Assembly (NCBI GenBank): GCA_963777165.1
Contig: CAVZPO010000009.1
Span: 1-64,000 of the forward strand
Source: DYJB01 sp963777165
GTDB taxonomy: Bacteria > Chloroflexota > Anaerolineae > Anaerolineales > E44-bin32
Direction of reading: 5' to 3'
Length of the DNA stretch: 64,000 nucleotides
Every line of letters starts with the position of its first letter. Position 1 is the stretch's first letter. Shown one piece after another: positions 15,580 to 25,130 of this stretch. A program made the translations under genes and the position numbers. The notes below the pieces were generated by a model. It searched no databases. It saw nothing but the letters and a program-made list of their open reading frames with translations, and was not told where the DNA came from.

Positions 15580-17787
15580 ATGCTGCAGCAAAGACAATTC
15601 ACCGCCGTCGTCGAAGGCCAGACTGTGACCCTCGAGACGGGCAAGCTCGCCCCTCAGGCGGGCGGCGCCGTCACCGTGCGCCAAGCGGACACCGTTGTGT
15701 TCGCCGCGGCCACGATGAGCCGGCAGGAGCGTGAGGGGATCGATTTCCTCCCGCTGACCATCGATTACGAGGAACGGTTATACGCCGGCGGACGTATCCC
15801 CGGGTCGTTCTTCCGGCGCGAGGGGCGGCCGTCTGAAGCCGCCATCCTGACCGCCCGGCTGGCCGATCGCCCGCTCAGGCCTTTGTTCCCCAAGGACCTG
15901 CGCAACGACGTGCAGGTCGTGATGTACGCCCTGTCGTCCGACGGCGAGAACCCGATTGACATGCTCGGCATCGTGGGCGCTTCGGCCGCACTGATGATCT
16001 CCGACGCACCCTTCGGCGGCCCGGTGGCCGCCGTCCGTATCGGCCGGGTCGAGGGCCAGTTCATCGTCAATCCGACCTTCCAACAGCTCGAGCTGTCCGA
16101 CCTCGACCTGCGGGTGGCGGGCACGCGGGATGCCATCCTGATGGTCGAATGTGGTGCCAACGAGGTTGCCGAAGACGTCATGGTGGCCGCGCTGCAACGC
16201 GCCCACCAGGCGATGCAGCCTCTGATCAACGTGCAGGACGAGATGCGCGCCGCTGTGGGAAAGCCCAAGCGCGCTTACACGCCCCACGACGCGGCAGCCG
16301 GCGCCGAGAAGGCTGTGCGCGGCTGGGCCGGCTCACGCTTCAAGGATCTGCATTCCAAGCCGTTGACCAAGGTCGAAGTAGATCAGGGCATGGAGGCGCT
16401 GGCGGGAGAAGCAGGAGCCGCACTGGCAACCGAAGGCGGGCTCGAGCCGGTCGCCGTGCGCGCCGCCTTCGAGGACCTGTACAAGGAAGCGCTGCGCTCG
16501 CTGGTGCTCGACGACCGGCGGCGCGTCGATGGCCGTGGGCTGACCGACCTGCGCCCCCTCAGCGCCGAGGTGGATCTCAGCCCTCGTGCCCACGGATCCG
16601 GCCTGTTCCAACGCGGCGAGACGCAGGTCCTGACCCTGGCCACGCTGGGCACACCCCGCGAACGCCAGGAGCTCGACGGCCTGTCGCCGGTCGACGAGAA
16701 GCGTTACATGCACCACTACAACTTCCCTCCGTTCTCGACGGGTGAGACGCGGCCGCTGCGAGGCACGTCGCGCCGCGAGACCGGACACGGGGCCCTGGCG
16801 GAGCGTGCCCTCCTGCCGGTGCTCCCCTCGGTAGATGAGTTCCCGTACACCCTGCGCCTGGTCTCCGAAGTGCTGTCGTCGAACGGTTCGACGTCGATGG
16901 CCTCGGTGTGTGCTTCGACGCTGGCGCTGCTGGATGCCGGCGTGCCGATCAAGGCGCCGGTGGCCGGGATCGCCATGGGTCTGATCAAGGAAGGCGAGCG
17001 CTACGCCGTGCTGACCGACATCCAGGGAATCGAAGATCACCTGGGGGACATGGACTTCAAGGTGGCCGGCACGCAGGCGGGCATCACCGCCTTGCAGATG
17101 GACATCAAGATCACGGGCATCACGCCGGCGATCATGGCCGAGGCGCTGCAGCAGGCACGCGTGGCCCGGATGAAGATCCTGGAGACCATCCAGGCATGCA
17201 TCGCATCCCCCAGGCCGGACCTGAAACCGCACGCGCCGCGCATGACGGTGATCAAGATCGATCCCGACAAGATCGGCGCCATCATCGGCCCGGGCGGCAA
17301 GACCATCCGCTCGATCCAGGAACAAACCGGGGCGTCGATCGACATCGAAGACGACGGCTCGGTCTTCATCGCCGCCACGAACGGCGAGAGCGCCGCCAAG
17401 GCGCGGGCGATGGTGGAAAGCCTGATCGAGGTCGCCATCGTCGGCCGGATCTACACCGGCCGCGTCGTGCGCACGACCGACTTCGGAGCCTTCGTCCAGA
17501 TCCTGCCCGGCACCGATGGACTGGTGCACATCTCACAGTTGGACAGCGAGCGGATCGAGAAGGTCGAAGATGTGGCCAAGGTCGGCGACGACCTGACCGT
17601 GATGGTGACGGCCATCGATCCGGAGGGTAAGATCCGTTTGTCGCGCCAGGCCGTGCTCGAAGGATGGACGCCCGAAGAGGCGTTGGAGCGCGACCGTCGG
17701 CCGACCCGCAAACCCGGCGAAGGGGGCGGCCGGCCAGGCGGCTCCGGCGGGCGTGGAGGGCGCGGCGGCCCTCGGGATCGCCGCTGA
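15580..17787 (+). CDS. pnp: Polyribonucleotide nucleotidyltransferase (PNPase)
   Basis: A 735-residue 3'-to-5' phosphorolytic exoribonuclease. It shows two RNase PH repeats (VFAAATMSRQEREGIDFLPL in the first; RGETQVLTLATLG and TSRRETGHGALAERAL in the second), a KH domain with IGPGGKTIRSIQE (about 570), an S1 domain (VGRIYTGRVVRTTDFGAFVQ) and a Gly/Arg-rich tail. ATG 15580 follows GGAAGGGA and opens with MLQQRQFTAVVEG, matching the family start. An intrinsic terminator follows at 17803. It acts in RNA decay, usually as a trimer. Confidence 0.97.
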   Translation: MLQQRQFTAVVEGQTVTLETGKLAPQAGGAVTVRQADTVVFAAATMSRQEREGIDFLPLTIDYEERLYAGGRIPGSFFRREGRPSEAAILTARLADRPLRPLFPKDLRNDVQVVMYALSSDGENPIDMLGIVGASAALMISDAPFGGPVAAVRIGRVEGQFIVNPTFQQLELSDLDLRVAGTRDAILMVECGANEVAEDVMVAALQRAHQAMQPLINVQDEMRAAVGKPKRAYTPHDAAAGAEKAVRGWAGSRFKDLHSKPLTKVEVDQGMEALAGEAGAALATEGGLEPVAVRAAFEDLYKEALRSLVLDDRRRVDGRGLTDLRPLSAEVDLSPRAHGSGLFQRGETQVLTLATLGTPRERQELDGLSPVDEKRYMHHYNFPPFSTGETRPLRGTSRRETGHGALAERALLPVLPSVDEFPYTLRLVSEVLSSNGSTSMASVCASTLALLDAGVPIKAPVAGIAMGLIKEGERYAVLTDIQGIEDHLGDMDFKVAGTQAGITALQMDIKITGITPAIMAEALQQARVARMKILETIQACIASPRPDLKPHAPRMTVIKIDPDKIGAIIGPGGKTIRSIQEQTGASIDIEDDGSVFIAATNGESAAKARAMVESLIEVAIVGRIYTGRVVRTTDFGAFVQILPGTDGLVHISQLDSERIEKVEDVAKVGDDLTVMVTAIDPEGKIRLSRQAVLEGWTPEEALERDRRPTRKPGEGGGRPGGSGGRGGRGGPRDRR

Positions 17788-17802
17788 TCGTAGACAGAGT
17801 TG

Positions 17803-17840
17803 CGAGGCTCCGGGGTTCCCGGAGCCTCGTTCCGTTTTTG
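17803..17840 (+). terminator. Intrinsic terminator after pnp
   Basis: CGAGGCTCCGGG (17803-17814) and CCCGGAGCCTCG (17818-17829) form a perfect 12-bp stem with a 3-base loop. It is followed by TTCCGTTTTTG. Confidence 0.92.
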
Positions 17841-17927
17841 CGATTGCTCGTCCCTGGCCCAGCAGATCGTGACTGAGGGTGTTGGCTCCTCGGAGGCGAG
17901 GGCGAGCATCGCATGCAGGAGGCCACG

Positions 17928-18710
17928 ATGTCAAAAGACACCATGCGGCAGATCGTGAACTTGCTGGCCGTGATTGGCACCATCGCCATGAACGGCCTGG
18001 CGAACGCGCTGCCGCTCAACGGCCAATTGACCGGCGAAATCTCCGATCGCTTCCACGTCGTCTTTGTCCCCGCCGGCTACGTGTTCTCCATCTGGGGAGT
18101 GATCTACGTCGGCCTGCTCGCCTTCGCCGTCTTCCAGGCCCTGCCCTCCCAGCGTCAGAATGCCGGCCTGCGCCGCATCGGCTACCTACCATGCCTGAGC
18201 GGTGTGGCCAACGTAGCCTGGCTGTTCCTGTGGCACTACAACCTGTTCGGTTGGACGCTGGTGGCGATGGGGCTTCTCCTGGCGAGCCTTCTGGCGATCT
18301 ACCTGCGCCTTGGCATCGGGAAGACGCCGAGGACTGGGGCAGGTGAGCTTTGGGCGGTGCGCGTGCCCTTCAGCATCTATCTGGGCTGGATCACGGTGGC
18401 GACCCTGGCGAATGTGACCGACGTCTTGTCTCTCACGGCCTGGGACGGATTTGGCATCGGCCCCGAAGCCTGGGCGGTTATCCTGCTGGGGCTTGCCACA
18501 CTCCTGGCGCTGGCCATGGCCGCCACGCGGCGCGACGCGGCCTACATACTCGTCCTGACGTGGGCCTTCGCCGGTATCGGTGTCTCCCAGTCCGGCCTGC
18601 CGCTGGTGTCGACCGCTGCCTGGATCACCGCGGCTATCACCGCACTTCTGGCCGCCTGGGCGTTCGTGAGTACCATGAGAGCACGAGAAGCCGCCACTCT
18701 CCAGTCGTAG
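17928..18710 (+). CDS. TspO/MBR-like tryptophan-rich integral membrane protein
   Basis: A 260-residue protein with about seven hydrophobic helices. The YVFSIWGVIYVGLLAF block and tryptophan-containing loops (VANVAWLFLWHYNLFGW, YLGWITVATLANVTDVL) resemble TspO-related tryptophan-rich proteins, which bind porphyrins or other ligands in the membrane. It is longer than classical five-helix TspO, so it belongs to the extended relatives and the ligand is unknown. ATG 17928 sits 6 bases after AGGAGG and is preferred to the ATG at 17913. It appears monocistronic; the 250 bases downstream hold no recognised gene. Confidence 0.7.
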   Translation: MSKDTMRQIVNLLAVIGTIAMNGLANALPLNGQLTGEISDRFHVVFVPAGYVFSIWGVIYVGLLAFAVFQALPSQRQNAGLRRIGYLPCLSGVANVAWLFLWHYNLFGWTLVAMGLLLASLLAIYLRLGIGKTPRTGAGELWAVRVPFSIYLGWITVATLANVTDVLSLTAWDGFGIGPEAWAVILLGLATLLALAMAATRRDAAYILVLTWAFAGIGVSQSGLPLVSTAAWITAAITALLAAWAFVSTMRAREAATLQS

Positions 18711-18961
18711 CCGCCCGCCGCAGTCGTCGGGTGCTGTGGATCACACAAGGCCGCAAGGCCTGCGGACTCTCAGGGCAACGCGGACTTGGCGGCTGCCGCG
18801 GCCGCCCGGTTCTTCGACGTTGATCCCCCGTCAAAGCCGGACCCCAGATTGAGTGTTCGCAGGCGTCTTCCCCGCCGCTCGGACGCGGCTAGGTGGAAGC
18901 CCGCCGAGAATTTGTGTATCATGGGGTGTCAACCATAAGCGTGGCTTCCGAATGATGCCCG

Positions 18962-20218
18962 ATGGGGGCCACCCGCCTCGAGGACCGCACACTGATGACC
19001 GAATCCCAGACCGGTGATTCCCCAGCCTGGCGGCCCAGCTCTCGGCTGGCCGGCGCGGTCGTACTGCTGGTGCTGGTCGCCGCGCTGCTCTACGCCTTGA
19101 GAAGCCTGCTGCTGCCCATCATGCTGGCCCTGCTGCTGGCCTACATGCTCGCACCGGTCATGCATTGGCTTCGCCGCAGGCTGAAGGTCCCGCGCCTTCT
19201 TAGCGTCATCCTCATCTTCGTCGTCCTGGGCGCCGTACTCGGCGGGGCCGCGACGGGTCTGGGCCTGGCCGCCAGCCAGCAGCTGGGGGGGTTGATCGAG
19301 GACCTCATCCTGCTTTCGGAGCAGGTGCCGGACCAGCTGCAACGAATTGCCGACGCACAAATCGTCATCGGGCCCTGGGTTTACGATCTGTCGATTGTGA
19401 AGGCCGAACCCATTGTGACAGCCGTCGCCTCGATCCTGCAGCCGTTCCTCTCCCAAACGGGCACGCTGCTGGCGACGTTGGCTTCGGCCACGGCCTCGGC
19501 CGTCGGCGTCATCGCCCTGATTGCCATCATGGCGTTCTATATGTTGGTCGACCTGGATGGTGCAGAAGAGCGACTGGCCGAGTGGGCGCCTCCCGACTAC
19601 CGGCAGGACTTCCTGCGCCTGCTCCAGGAGACCACGCTCGTTTGGCGCTCTTTTGTCCGCGGGCAGCTCCTGCTTGGCCTTGTCCTTGGGTCGGTTGTGG
19701 CCGCCGTCCTGGCCGCCATGGGCGTACGGTTCGCGTTGGTGCTCGGCTTGATCGCCGGCGTGCTCGACATCGTCCCGTTCTTCGGACCGTTCGTCGCCGG
19801 GCTCATCGCCGTCGTGGTGGCGTTCTTTCAGGGCGCCAACTGGTGGGGGCTCCACCCACTGGCTTTTGCCGCGATCGTCCTTGGGGCATTCATGGTCATC
19901 CAGCAGATCGAGAACACCATCCTGATCCCCGGCATCCTGGGCTTCTCCCTGAAGATGCGGCCGCTGACCGTGCTGCTGGCCGCCATGGCGGGGGGAAGCC
20001 TGGCGGGGGTGGTGGGGGTTCTGCTGGCGCAGCCGGTGGTCGCCATGCTGCGCGTGTGGTTCTTCTACTTCTATCGCAAGACGGCCGGTCTCGATCCCTG
20101 GCCCAATCCCCCGGCGCCACCTCCCGTTCGGCCCCCGCGTCCCGCGTGGCGATGGCTTCGAACACTCGGCCGCCGGCCGCCTGAGGTGAAGGAGGAGACG
20201 TCCGATGACGGGCGCTGA
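18962..20218 (+). CDS. AI-2E family transporter (first of a pair)
   Basis: A 418-residue membrane protein with the AI-2E/UPF0118 plan: two N-terminal helices, a periplasmic-type amphipathic region (about 100-160), and a C-terminal membrane half with the conserved GVRFALVLGLIAGVLDIVPF, FFGPFVAGL and QQIENTILIPGILG blocks. Members export small molecules including AI-2 or act in Na+/H+ exchange; substrate cannot be read from sequence. Start may be 18962 or the internal ATG at 18995. The C terminus is Pro/Arg-rich and cytosolic. It overlaps the next paralogue by 14 bases, so the two are co-translated. Confidence 0.88.
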   Translation: MGATRLEDRTLMTESQTGDSPAWRPSSRLAGAVVLLVLVAALLYALRSLLLPIMLALLLAYMLAPVMHWLRRRLKVPRLLSVILIFVVLGAVLGGAATGLGLAASQQLGGLIEDLILLSEQVPDQLQRIADAQIVIGPWVYDLSIVKAEPIVTAVASILQPFLSQTGTLLATLASATASAVGVIALIAIMAFYMLVDLDGAEERLAEWAPPDYRQDFLRLLQETTLVWRSFVRGQLLLGLVLGSVVAAVLAAMGVRFALVLGLIAGVLDIVPFFGPFVAGLIAVVVAFFQGANWWGLHPLAFAAIVLGAFMVIQQIENTILIPGILGFSLKMRPLTVLLAAMAGGSLAGVVGVLLAQPVVAMLRVWFFYFYRKTAGLDPWPNPPAPPPVRPPRPAWRWLRTLGRRPPEVKEETSDDGR

Positions 20219-21412
20219 GCCTTCGTCGCCGCGCTGGGGAACGACGACCAAGGCATTGGTGGCACTTGCCGGGCTGGTGTTGCTGGCGGCGCTGCTGGTT
20301 CGCTTCCAGACCATCGTGCCCCTCTTGATCGTCGCCGGGATCATCTCCTACCTGTCCCTGCCGTTTGTCCGGGCATTACACCATCGGGCTCGCCTGTCGT
20401 GGGCGGCGTCGACCACCATCATCTTCGTCTACTGGCTGGCGATGATCGTGCTGGCCTCGACGGCCGCCGGGGTGGCCGTGGTGCAGCAGCTGCAAGCGCT
20501 GATCGTGACGCTGCAGAGGCTGTTGGAGGGCGTCCCGGCGCAGCTCGCCGCCCTCAGCGAGCAGCCGATCGCCCTCGGTCCATGGACCCTCTCCCTGACC
20601 ACCTCCGAGGTCATCCCGCTGGTTGAGCGCGGGCTGAGCACCATCGAGCCGCTCTTCAGCCGGGCAAGCACGCTGGTGGCGACCGGCGCGGCGCACGCCC
20701 TGGAAACCCTGGCGCGCCTGATCTTCGTCCTGGCAGTGTCGTACTTCCTCACCGTCGATCACGACCGGCTTCGCTTGTCCTGGGCCGGCATCAGCATCCC
20801 CCGCTACGAGCACGATCTGGCCCGACTGAGGACGGCGCTGGCCGGGATCTGGCACGCGTTCCTGCGCGGCCAGTTGCTGATCGTACTCATCATGGCCATC
20901 CTGATGACCCTCTTGATGAGCGCCCTCGGCGTGCGCTTCGCACTCGGACTCGGGGTCCTCATGGGCGTGGCCAAGTTCGTGCCCATCGTCGGCCCCTTGA
21001 CCGCCGGCGCCGTCGCGGCACTCGTGGCGTTGTTCCAGACCGGCAACCCCTTCGGGATTGCGCCCATCGCCTTTGCGCTGGTGGTCATCGCCTGCACCAC
21101 GCTGCTCGATCAGCTCGTGGACTATCTGCTCCTGCCGCGCATCCTCGGCAGCTCGCTCAACTTGCACCCGGTGATCGTGCTGGTGGGAGCCATCGTCGGC
21201 GCGACGCTGGCGGGTGTGATCGGCCTGCTGCTTTCGGCTCCGGCGATGGCAACGGTTCTGCTCCTGGCCGCTATGCCTATCGCAAGTTGGTCGATCTCTC
21301 GCCCTGGGACCCGCCGATCGATGCCATTCGTCCGTGGACGCCGCCCGTCCTCCCCCGGCTGTGGCTGAGGCGGCGGAAGCGCGTCGGGCCGGAGCCGCCC
21401 CCCTCGCGATGA
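20205..21412 (+). CDS. AI-2E family transporter (second of a pair), C-terminal frameshift
   Basis: Paralogue of the preceding gene, with GVRFALGLGVLMGVAKFVPI, IVGPLTAGAVAALVALFQTG and LLDQLVDYLLLPRILG. The uninterrupted frame would end at 21368 in a Ser/Arg/Pro tail. Another frame from about 21268 reads GRYAYRKLVDLSPWDPPIDA and ends at the TGA at 21410-21412, which is how such proteins normally finish. A missing G in CTCCTGGCCGC (near 21266) explains this. The pair may form a heteromeric exporter. Confidence 0.82.
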
Positions 21413-21485
21413 GGCGCGCCAGGACTGCTTTGCCTGCTCACCAGCACCGATCGCCCCGGACGGCGCTCAGGGCGCGTCCGCGCGC

Positions 21486-21770
21486 ATGAGTTGGCTGCAA
21501 CGGTGGCGGCGAAAGGGGAAGGTGGCGGATCCGCCCGACCCGGGATTCGCATACCGGGTGGCATGGACGAAAGAGGCGCGCACGTGGGACGCCGGAAGGC
21601 GGGCTGTCATTGCCGAGGCGTTGGGGCGCGTGATCCGATCCACCGGATTCCTCGCCAACACTTATGATCGGCGCTATCAAGTCCCGGGGCTCGACGACTC
21701 ACGCCATTCGGGCGCCAGCCTCGTGGCGCTGGGCGACGTTTTGGAAGCGCTCAAACACGATTCTGAATGA
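21486..21770 (+). CDS. Small hypothetical protein
   Basis: A 94-residue, charged, soluble protein of no family I recognise. It opens MSWLQRWRRKGKVADPPDP and ends near LVALGDVLEALKHDSE. There is no membrane segment or signal peptide. It is followed 9 bases later by another small gene and then by a methyltransferase on the same strand, so the three may form an operon. Support is the open frame, the spacing and native-like codon use; no strong ribosome binding site is seen. Confidence 0.5.
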   Translation: MSWLQRWRRKGKVADPPDPGFAYRVAWTKEARTWDAGRRAVIAEALGRVIRSTGFLANTYDRRYQVPGLDDSRHSGASLVALGDVLEALKHDSE

Positions 21771-21779
21771 GGGGTTCCC

Positions 21780-21965
21780 ATGACCAGTGAACCGGACATG
21801 AACACTTCCACGCTTGCCGAGACGGCCAACTACATTGCCTGGAAGGCGACGGAGCCCGACGGAGAGGTGACCTATCACCTCGAACTGGGGACCGTGACCC
21901 TTCACTTCTTCCTCGAAGAGTGGAAGGAATTCGTCGAGCTCGCCCGGCTGCTGCCGGAGACGTGA
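21780..21965 (+). CDS. Small hypothetical protein
   Basis: A 61-residue acidic protein (ANYIAWKATEPDGEVTYHLE, then LHFFLEEWKEFVELARLLP) that looks like a short beta-hairpin followed by a helix. ATG 21780 follows GAGG by about 7 bases. I do not recognise the family. It lies between the 94-residue unknown and the THUMP-like methyltransferase. Confidence 0.55.
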   Translation: MTSEPDMNTSTLAETANYIAWKATEPDGEVTYHLELGTVTLHFFLEEWKEFVELARLLPET

Positions 21966-21999
21966 GCCGGCCGCCTCGGCGCTCGGCCGGTCGCGGCAC

Positions 22000-23180
22000 G
22001 TGCTAGACCGCGAATCGCTTGCCTGGTTGGATTCGGATTCGGGCCGGGAGGCGATGGCCCAGGCCGAATCGATGGAACCCGGCGAGGAGTCCTTCCTGGC
22101 CGCCGCGCAGCGGCTCGCACGCCGCTGGCCCGAGCCGCTGGCGCGCACGGCTGTCGAGCAGGCCATCTTGCGCCGCCGGGCGCGGGCCAAGTTCCCCGCG
22201 CCGGCGAGATGATCTTCTTGCGCGAAGCCCTCGAACAATCGACCGGCCAGCATGTGGCCGCCTACCATGCCCGGCGCCTGGCAGGGCTGGCCCCGCGCAT
22301 CGACCTCGGCTGCGGAATTGGGGGCGACGCGTTGGCCCTGGCGGCGGATGGGCCGGTCGTCACCATCGATCGCGACGGATTGCGGCTTCAGGTGCTGCAG
22401 GCCAACGCTCGAGCACTCGGACTGGGCCCCCGCATCCGAGCACTGCGTGGAGACCTTCTGCGCCCGGGATGGCGCCTGCCGCCGACCGCCGGGGTCTTCG
22501 CCGATCCCGGACGGCGCCGCCAGGGTCGACGGATCCACACCTCCTCGGCGTACGAGCCTCCGCTGGAGCATCTGGTCGGGTTGGCGGGCGCGGTCGCCGG
22601 AATGGGGATCAAGGTGTCACCCGGGATCGACAGGCGCGAGACGGATATGCTCGGCGCCGAGGTCGAGTTCATCTCCGACGCCGGCGACCTGAAGGAGTGC
22701 GTGCTGTGGTTCGGCGCCCTGCGAACGACCACATCGCGGGCGACGCTGGTTCCCGGCGGCCACTCGTTGGAGGGATCGGAGGCGCCGGAACAATCGGCCT
22801 CTCCAATCCTGAGTTACCTGTACGAGCCCGACCCGGCGGTCCTGCGGGCCGGCCTTGTGCGCCGGCTGGGCGAGCAGCTCGGTGCGAGGCAGATCGACCC
22901 GCAGCTGGCGCTGCTGACCGCCGATCGCTGGATCACCTCGCCCTTCGTCTCCGCCTATCGCGTCCAGGACGTCTTAGCCTTCACCGAGAAGACGCTGCGC
23001 GCCGAGCTGCGCCGCCGTGGGGTGGGGCAGGTGACGCTCAAGAAGCGGGGCTCGGCCGTCGATACTGAGGCGCTCGGCAAGCGACTGCGGCTGACGGGGG
23101 ACGGTCACGCGACCGTGCTCCTCACCCGCGTGCTCGGGAAGCCGCTGGCGGTCATTCTCGACCCGCTCGCACCCAGGTAG
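22000..23180 (+). CDS. Class I methyltransferase with C-terminal THUMP-like domain, frameshifted
   Basis: The gene reads in two frames: 22000-22205 (MLDRESLAWLDSDSGREAMA, RRRARAKFP) and 22209-23180 (MIFLREALEQSTGQHVAAYH). A missing G near 22205, between AKFPAPA and EMIFLREALEQ, breaks it. The central part has the SAM motif IDLGCGIGGDALALA and an FADPGRR block near motif IV. The C-terminal part (about 320 onward) has VLAFTEKTLRAELRRRGVGQ, VTLKKRG, the THUMP-like RNA-binding pattern. Such proteins probably methylate RNA. Corrected length is about 393 residues. Confidence 0.75.
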
Positions 23181-23244
23181 TGCACGATCCACCACGCGTC
23201 AGGGTCGAGCCATCCGGGGACACGCCCGCGGAGCACGCCCGTGT

Positions 23245-23273
23245 TTGTCCTTCCAAGGCGGAGATGCTACCAT
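23245..23273 (+). promoter_or_regulatory. Putative promoter of the phosphoribosyltransferase gene
   Basis: TTGTCC (23245-23250), a 17-base spacer and TACCAT (23268-23273), each 4 of 6 to consensus. The expected start is about 20 bases before the ATG at 23302. Confidence 0.5.
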
Positions 23274-23301
23274 CCGCCAAGACAGAAGCAGGCGGTGAGG
23301 G

Positions 23302-23814
23302 ATGGACAAGCGTAAAGAACTGGTAACCTGGCAGGAGGTCGAGCGGCTGGTCGATCACCTGATCCCGCAGTTCTCCACCGAGTTTGACAGCATGGTGATC
23401 GTCACCCGGGGTGGGATCGTCCCGGGTGGGATGTTGTGTGAGGCGCTTGATATTGGGAGCGTAATGACGGCCAGCGTGGACTTCCCGTTCGAAATGCAGC
23501 GCGAGGCGGCAAAGCTGCTCGCTTGGCCCCAATTTATCCAGTTTCCCGAGGAAAGCCGGATCAGGGGCCAGAAAGTGCTGGTCGTCGACGACGTGTGGGG
23601 ATCGGGCCGGACGATCACGGCGGTCAAGAACCGTGTCTCGGCTGCCGGGGGGTTCCCGGCCACATGCGTCCTGCATTTCAACCCCCATCGGAGCTTGTTT
23701 ACCCAGGCGCGGCCGGACTACTACGCCGCCATCACCGACGCCTACATCATCTTCCCCTGGGAAGTGAACCGGGGAACCGACAAGGTCCTGCTGGACACCC
23801 CTGAACAGGGCTAG
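23302..23814 (+). CDS. Type I phosphoribosyltransferase-family protein
   Basis: A 170-residue cytosolic protein with the PRPP-binding motif KVLVVDDVWGSGRTI (about 92-106) and the second family element VIVTRGGIVPGGML (about 32-45). It resembles xanthine/guanine or hypoxanthine phosphoribosyltransferases used in purine salvage. The hood region that decides base specificity is not distinctive, so the substrate is left open. It starts after a short leader with GTGAGGG upstream of the ATG, and is followed by the consensus promoter of the S1 gene. Confidence 0.82.
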   Translation: MDKRKELVTWQEVERLVDHLIPQFSTEFDSMVIVTRGGIVPGGMLCEALDIGSVMTASVDFPFEMQREAAKLLAWPQFIQFPEESRIRGQKVLVVDDVWGSGRTITAVKNRVSAAGGFPATCVLHFNPHRSLFTQARPDYYAAITDAYIIFPWEVNRGTDKVLLDTPEQG

Positions 23815-23834
23815 GATTCCCGGTTCACCCCGAA

Positions 23835-23863
23835 TTGACAATTAGGAGGGGGGTGCGTATAAT
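23835..23863 (+). promoter_or_regulatory. Consensus promoter of the S1-rpsU-infA transcript
   Basis: TTGACA (23835-23840), 17 bases, TATAAT (23858-23863). Both boxes are perfect. Predicted start is near 23870, leaving a leader of about 145 bases before the coding sequence. Confidence 0.88.
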
Positions 23864-23961
23864 CCGTGTGCAGTCGCATGCAGGCCGCGTTGACTGGTAC
23901 AGGAGGGCGCCTGGGCAGAGGTTAACCACGCTCAAGATGGCGTCGATCCGCTGAGCAAGGC

Positions 23962-24000
23962 CTGATCGGCTTGTGACGGTGCTGATCAGGCGTTTTGTTT
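23962..24000 (+). terminator. Attenuator-like intrinsic terminator in the S1-gene leader
   Basis: GCCTGATCGGC pairs with GCTGATCAGGC over 11 bp with one G-U pair and a 10-base loop. It is followed directly by GTTTTGTTT. It lies between the promoter at 23835 and the start codon at 24015, so most transcripts could stop here unless relieved. It could also end an independent RNA of about 130 bases. Confidence 0.75.
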
Positions 24001-24014
24001 CCGGGGGAGGGCGG

Positions 24015-25091
24015 ATGGCGGAGCCACCCGACAGCTTTGAAGCCTTGCTCGCGCAAGAAGAATCGGTCGCCATGCCACGGCGGGGGGATCTTCTGCGCGG
24101 GGTGGTGCTATCGATCGACACCCAGGGCGCGATTGTAGACCTGGGGCTCAAGCGGGACGGGGTCATCCCCCGTGTCGATCTGGACAAGGTACCTCCCGGC
24201 GGGGAGGGTCCCCGGGTCGGGGACAAAGTCGCCGTTATGGTCGTCGACCCCCTGGACGACGATGGCAACTTGGTCGTCTCCCTGGCACAGGCGCGTGAGA
24301 GCGGCGATTGGCTCGACGCACAGCGCCTGATGGAGTCCGACTCCATCGTCGAAGCAGTCCCGAGCGGCTTCAACCGCGGCGGCCTGATCGTGACCTTCGG
24401 CAAGCTCCGCGGCTTTGTGCCGGCGTCGCATCTGACCGATCTGCCCCGCGGCCTGGATGAGGAAACTCGAGTCGTCCACCTGAAGCAGATGGTCGGGCGG
24501 CGGATGCCCTTCAAAGTGATCGAGGTCGACCCGCAGCGCCAGCGCCTGGTCCTCTCCGAGCGCAAGGCGATCCGCCAATGGCGCCAGGACCAGAAGGGGC
24601 GGGTGATCTCCGAGCTGAAGGAAGGCGAGGTTCGAAAAGGGGTCGTCACCAGCCTGCGCGAATTCGGCGTCTTCGTCGACATTGGCGGCGCCGACGGCCT
24701 GATCCACATTTCGGAATTGGCCTGGCAGCGGGTCGAGGACCCCGGCCAGGTGGTGCACGTCGGGCAAGAAGTCGAGGCGGTGATCATCCGCCTGGACCGG
24801 CAGTCCAACCGCATCGGATTGAGCCTGAAGCGCCTGCAGCCGAATCCGTGGCAGCAGGCCGCCGAGCGCTACGGCCCGGGCACGGTGGCCAGAGGCCGTG
24901 TGACACGCCAGACCGGCAGCGGCACGTACGTCACCTTCGGGGATGGGATCGAAGGCGTGATCCGCCCGTCCGAAGGCGCACCGTCGCTGGCGAACGGCAC
25001 CGAGGTCGAAGTGCGCGTGCTGGCCCTCGATCCGGAGCGCGAGCGGCTCGAGTTGGAGGTCCTTCCGGCGGCAGTCAGCGTCGTCGAGTGA
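24015..25091 (+). CDS. S1-domain RNA-binding protein (ribosomal protein bS1-like)
   Basis: A 358-residue protein with four S1 repeats: GDLLRGVVLSIDTQGAIVDL, a second around FGKLRGFVPASHLTDLP, a third GEVRKGVVTSLREFGVFVDI with GLIHISELAW, and a fourth GTVARGRVTRQTGSGTYVTF. Repeats of this kind form the mRNA-binding arm of bS1 on the 30S subunit. It is shorter than six-repeat S1, like other Gram-positive-type versions. ATG 24015 is preceded by GGGGGAGGG; a GTG at 23973 is in frame but would place the terminator stem inside the gene. Genes for bS21 and IF-1 follow, so this is a translation operon. Confidence 0.88.
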   Translation: MAEPPDSFEALLAQEESVAMPRRGDLLRGVVLSIDTQGAIVDLGLKRDGVIPRVDLDKVPPGGEGPRVGDKVAVMVVDPLDDDGNLVVSLAQARESGDWLDAQRLMESDSIVEAVPSGFNRGGLIVTFGKLRGFVPASHLTDLPRGLDEETRVVHLKQMVGRRMPFKVIEVDPQRQRLVLSERKAIRQWRQDQKGRVISELKEGEVRKGVVTSLREFGVFVDIGGADGLIHISELAWQRVEDPGQVVHVGQEVEAVIIRLDRQSNRIGLSLKRLQPNPWQQAAERYGPGTVARGRVTRQTGSGTYVTFGDGIEGVIRPSEGAPSLANGTEVEVRVLALDPERERLELEVLPAAVSVVE

Positions 25092-25130
25092 GGCCAGGGG
25101 GAATCGGAACCGGGAGGGAGGTGATTCTGT

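Noticed and set aside
16333..17529. A 398-codon minus-strand frame opposite pnp
   Set aside because: Shadow of the PNPase gene, with His/Arg/Gln-rich translation and no family signature.
18929..20344. A 471-codon minus-strand frame opposite the first AI-2E transporter
   Set aside because: Composition is His/Gln/Gly/Arg-rich, as expected from antisense of hydrophobic codons; the plus strand encodes a clear transporter.
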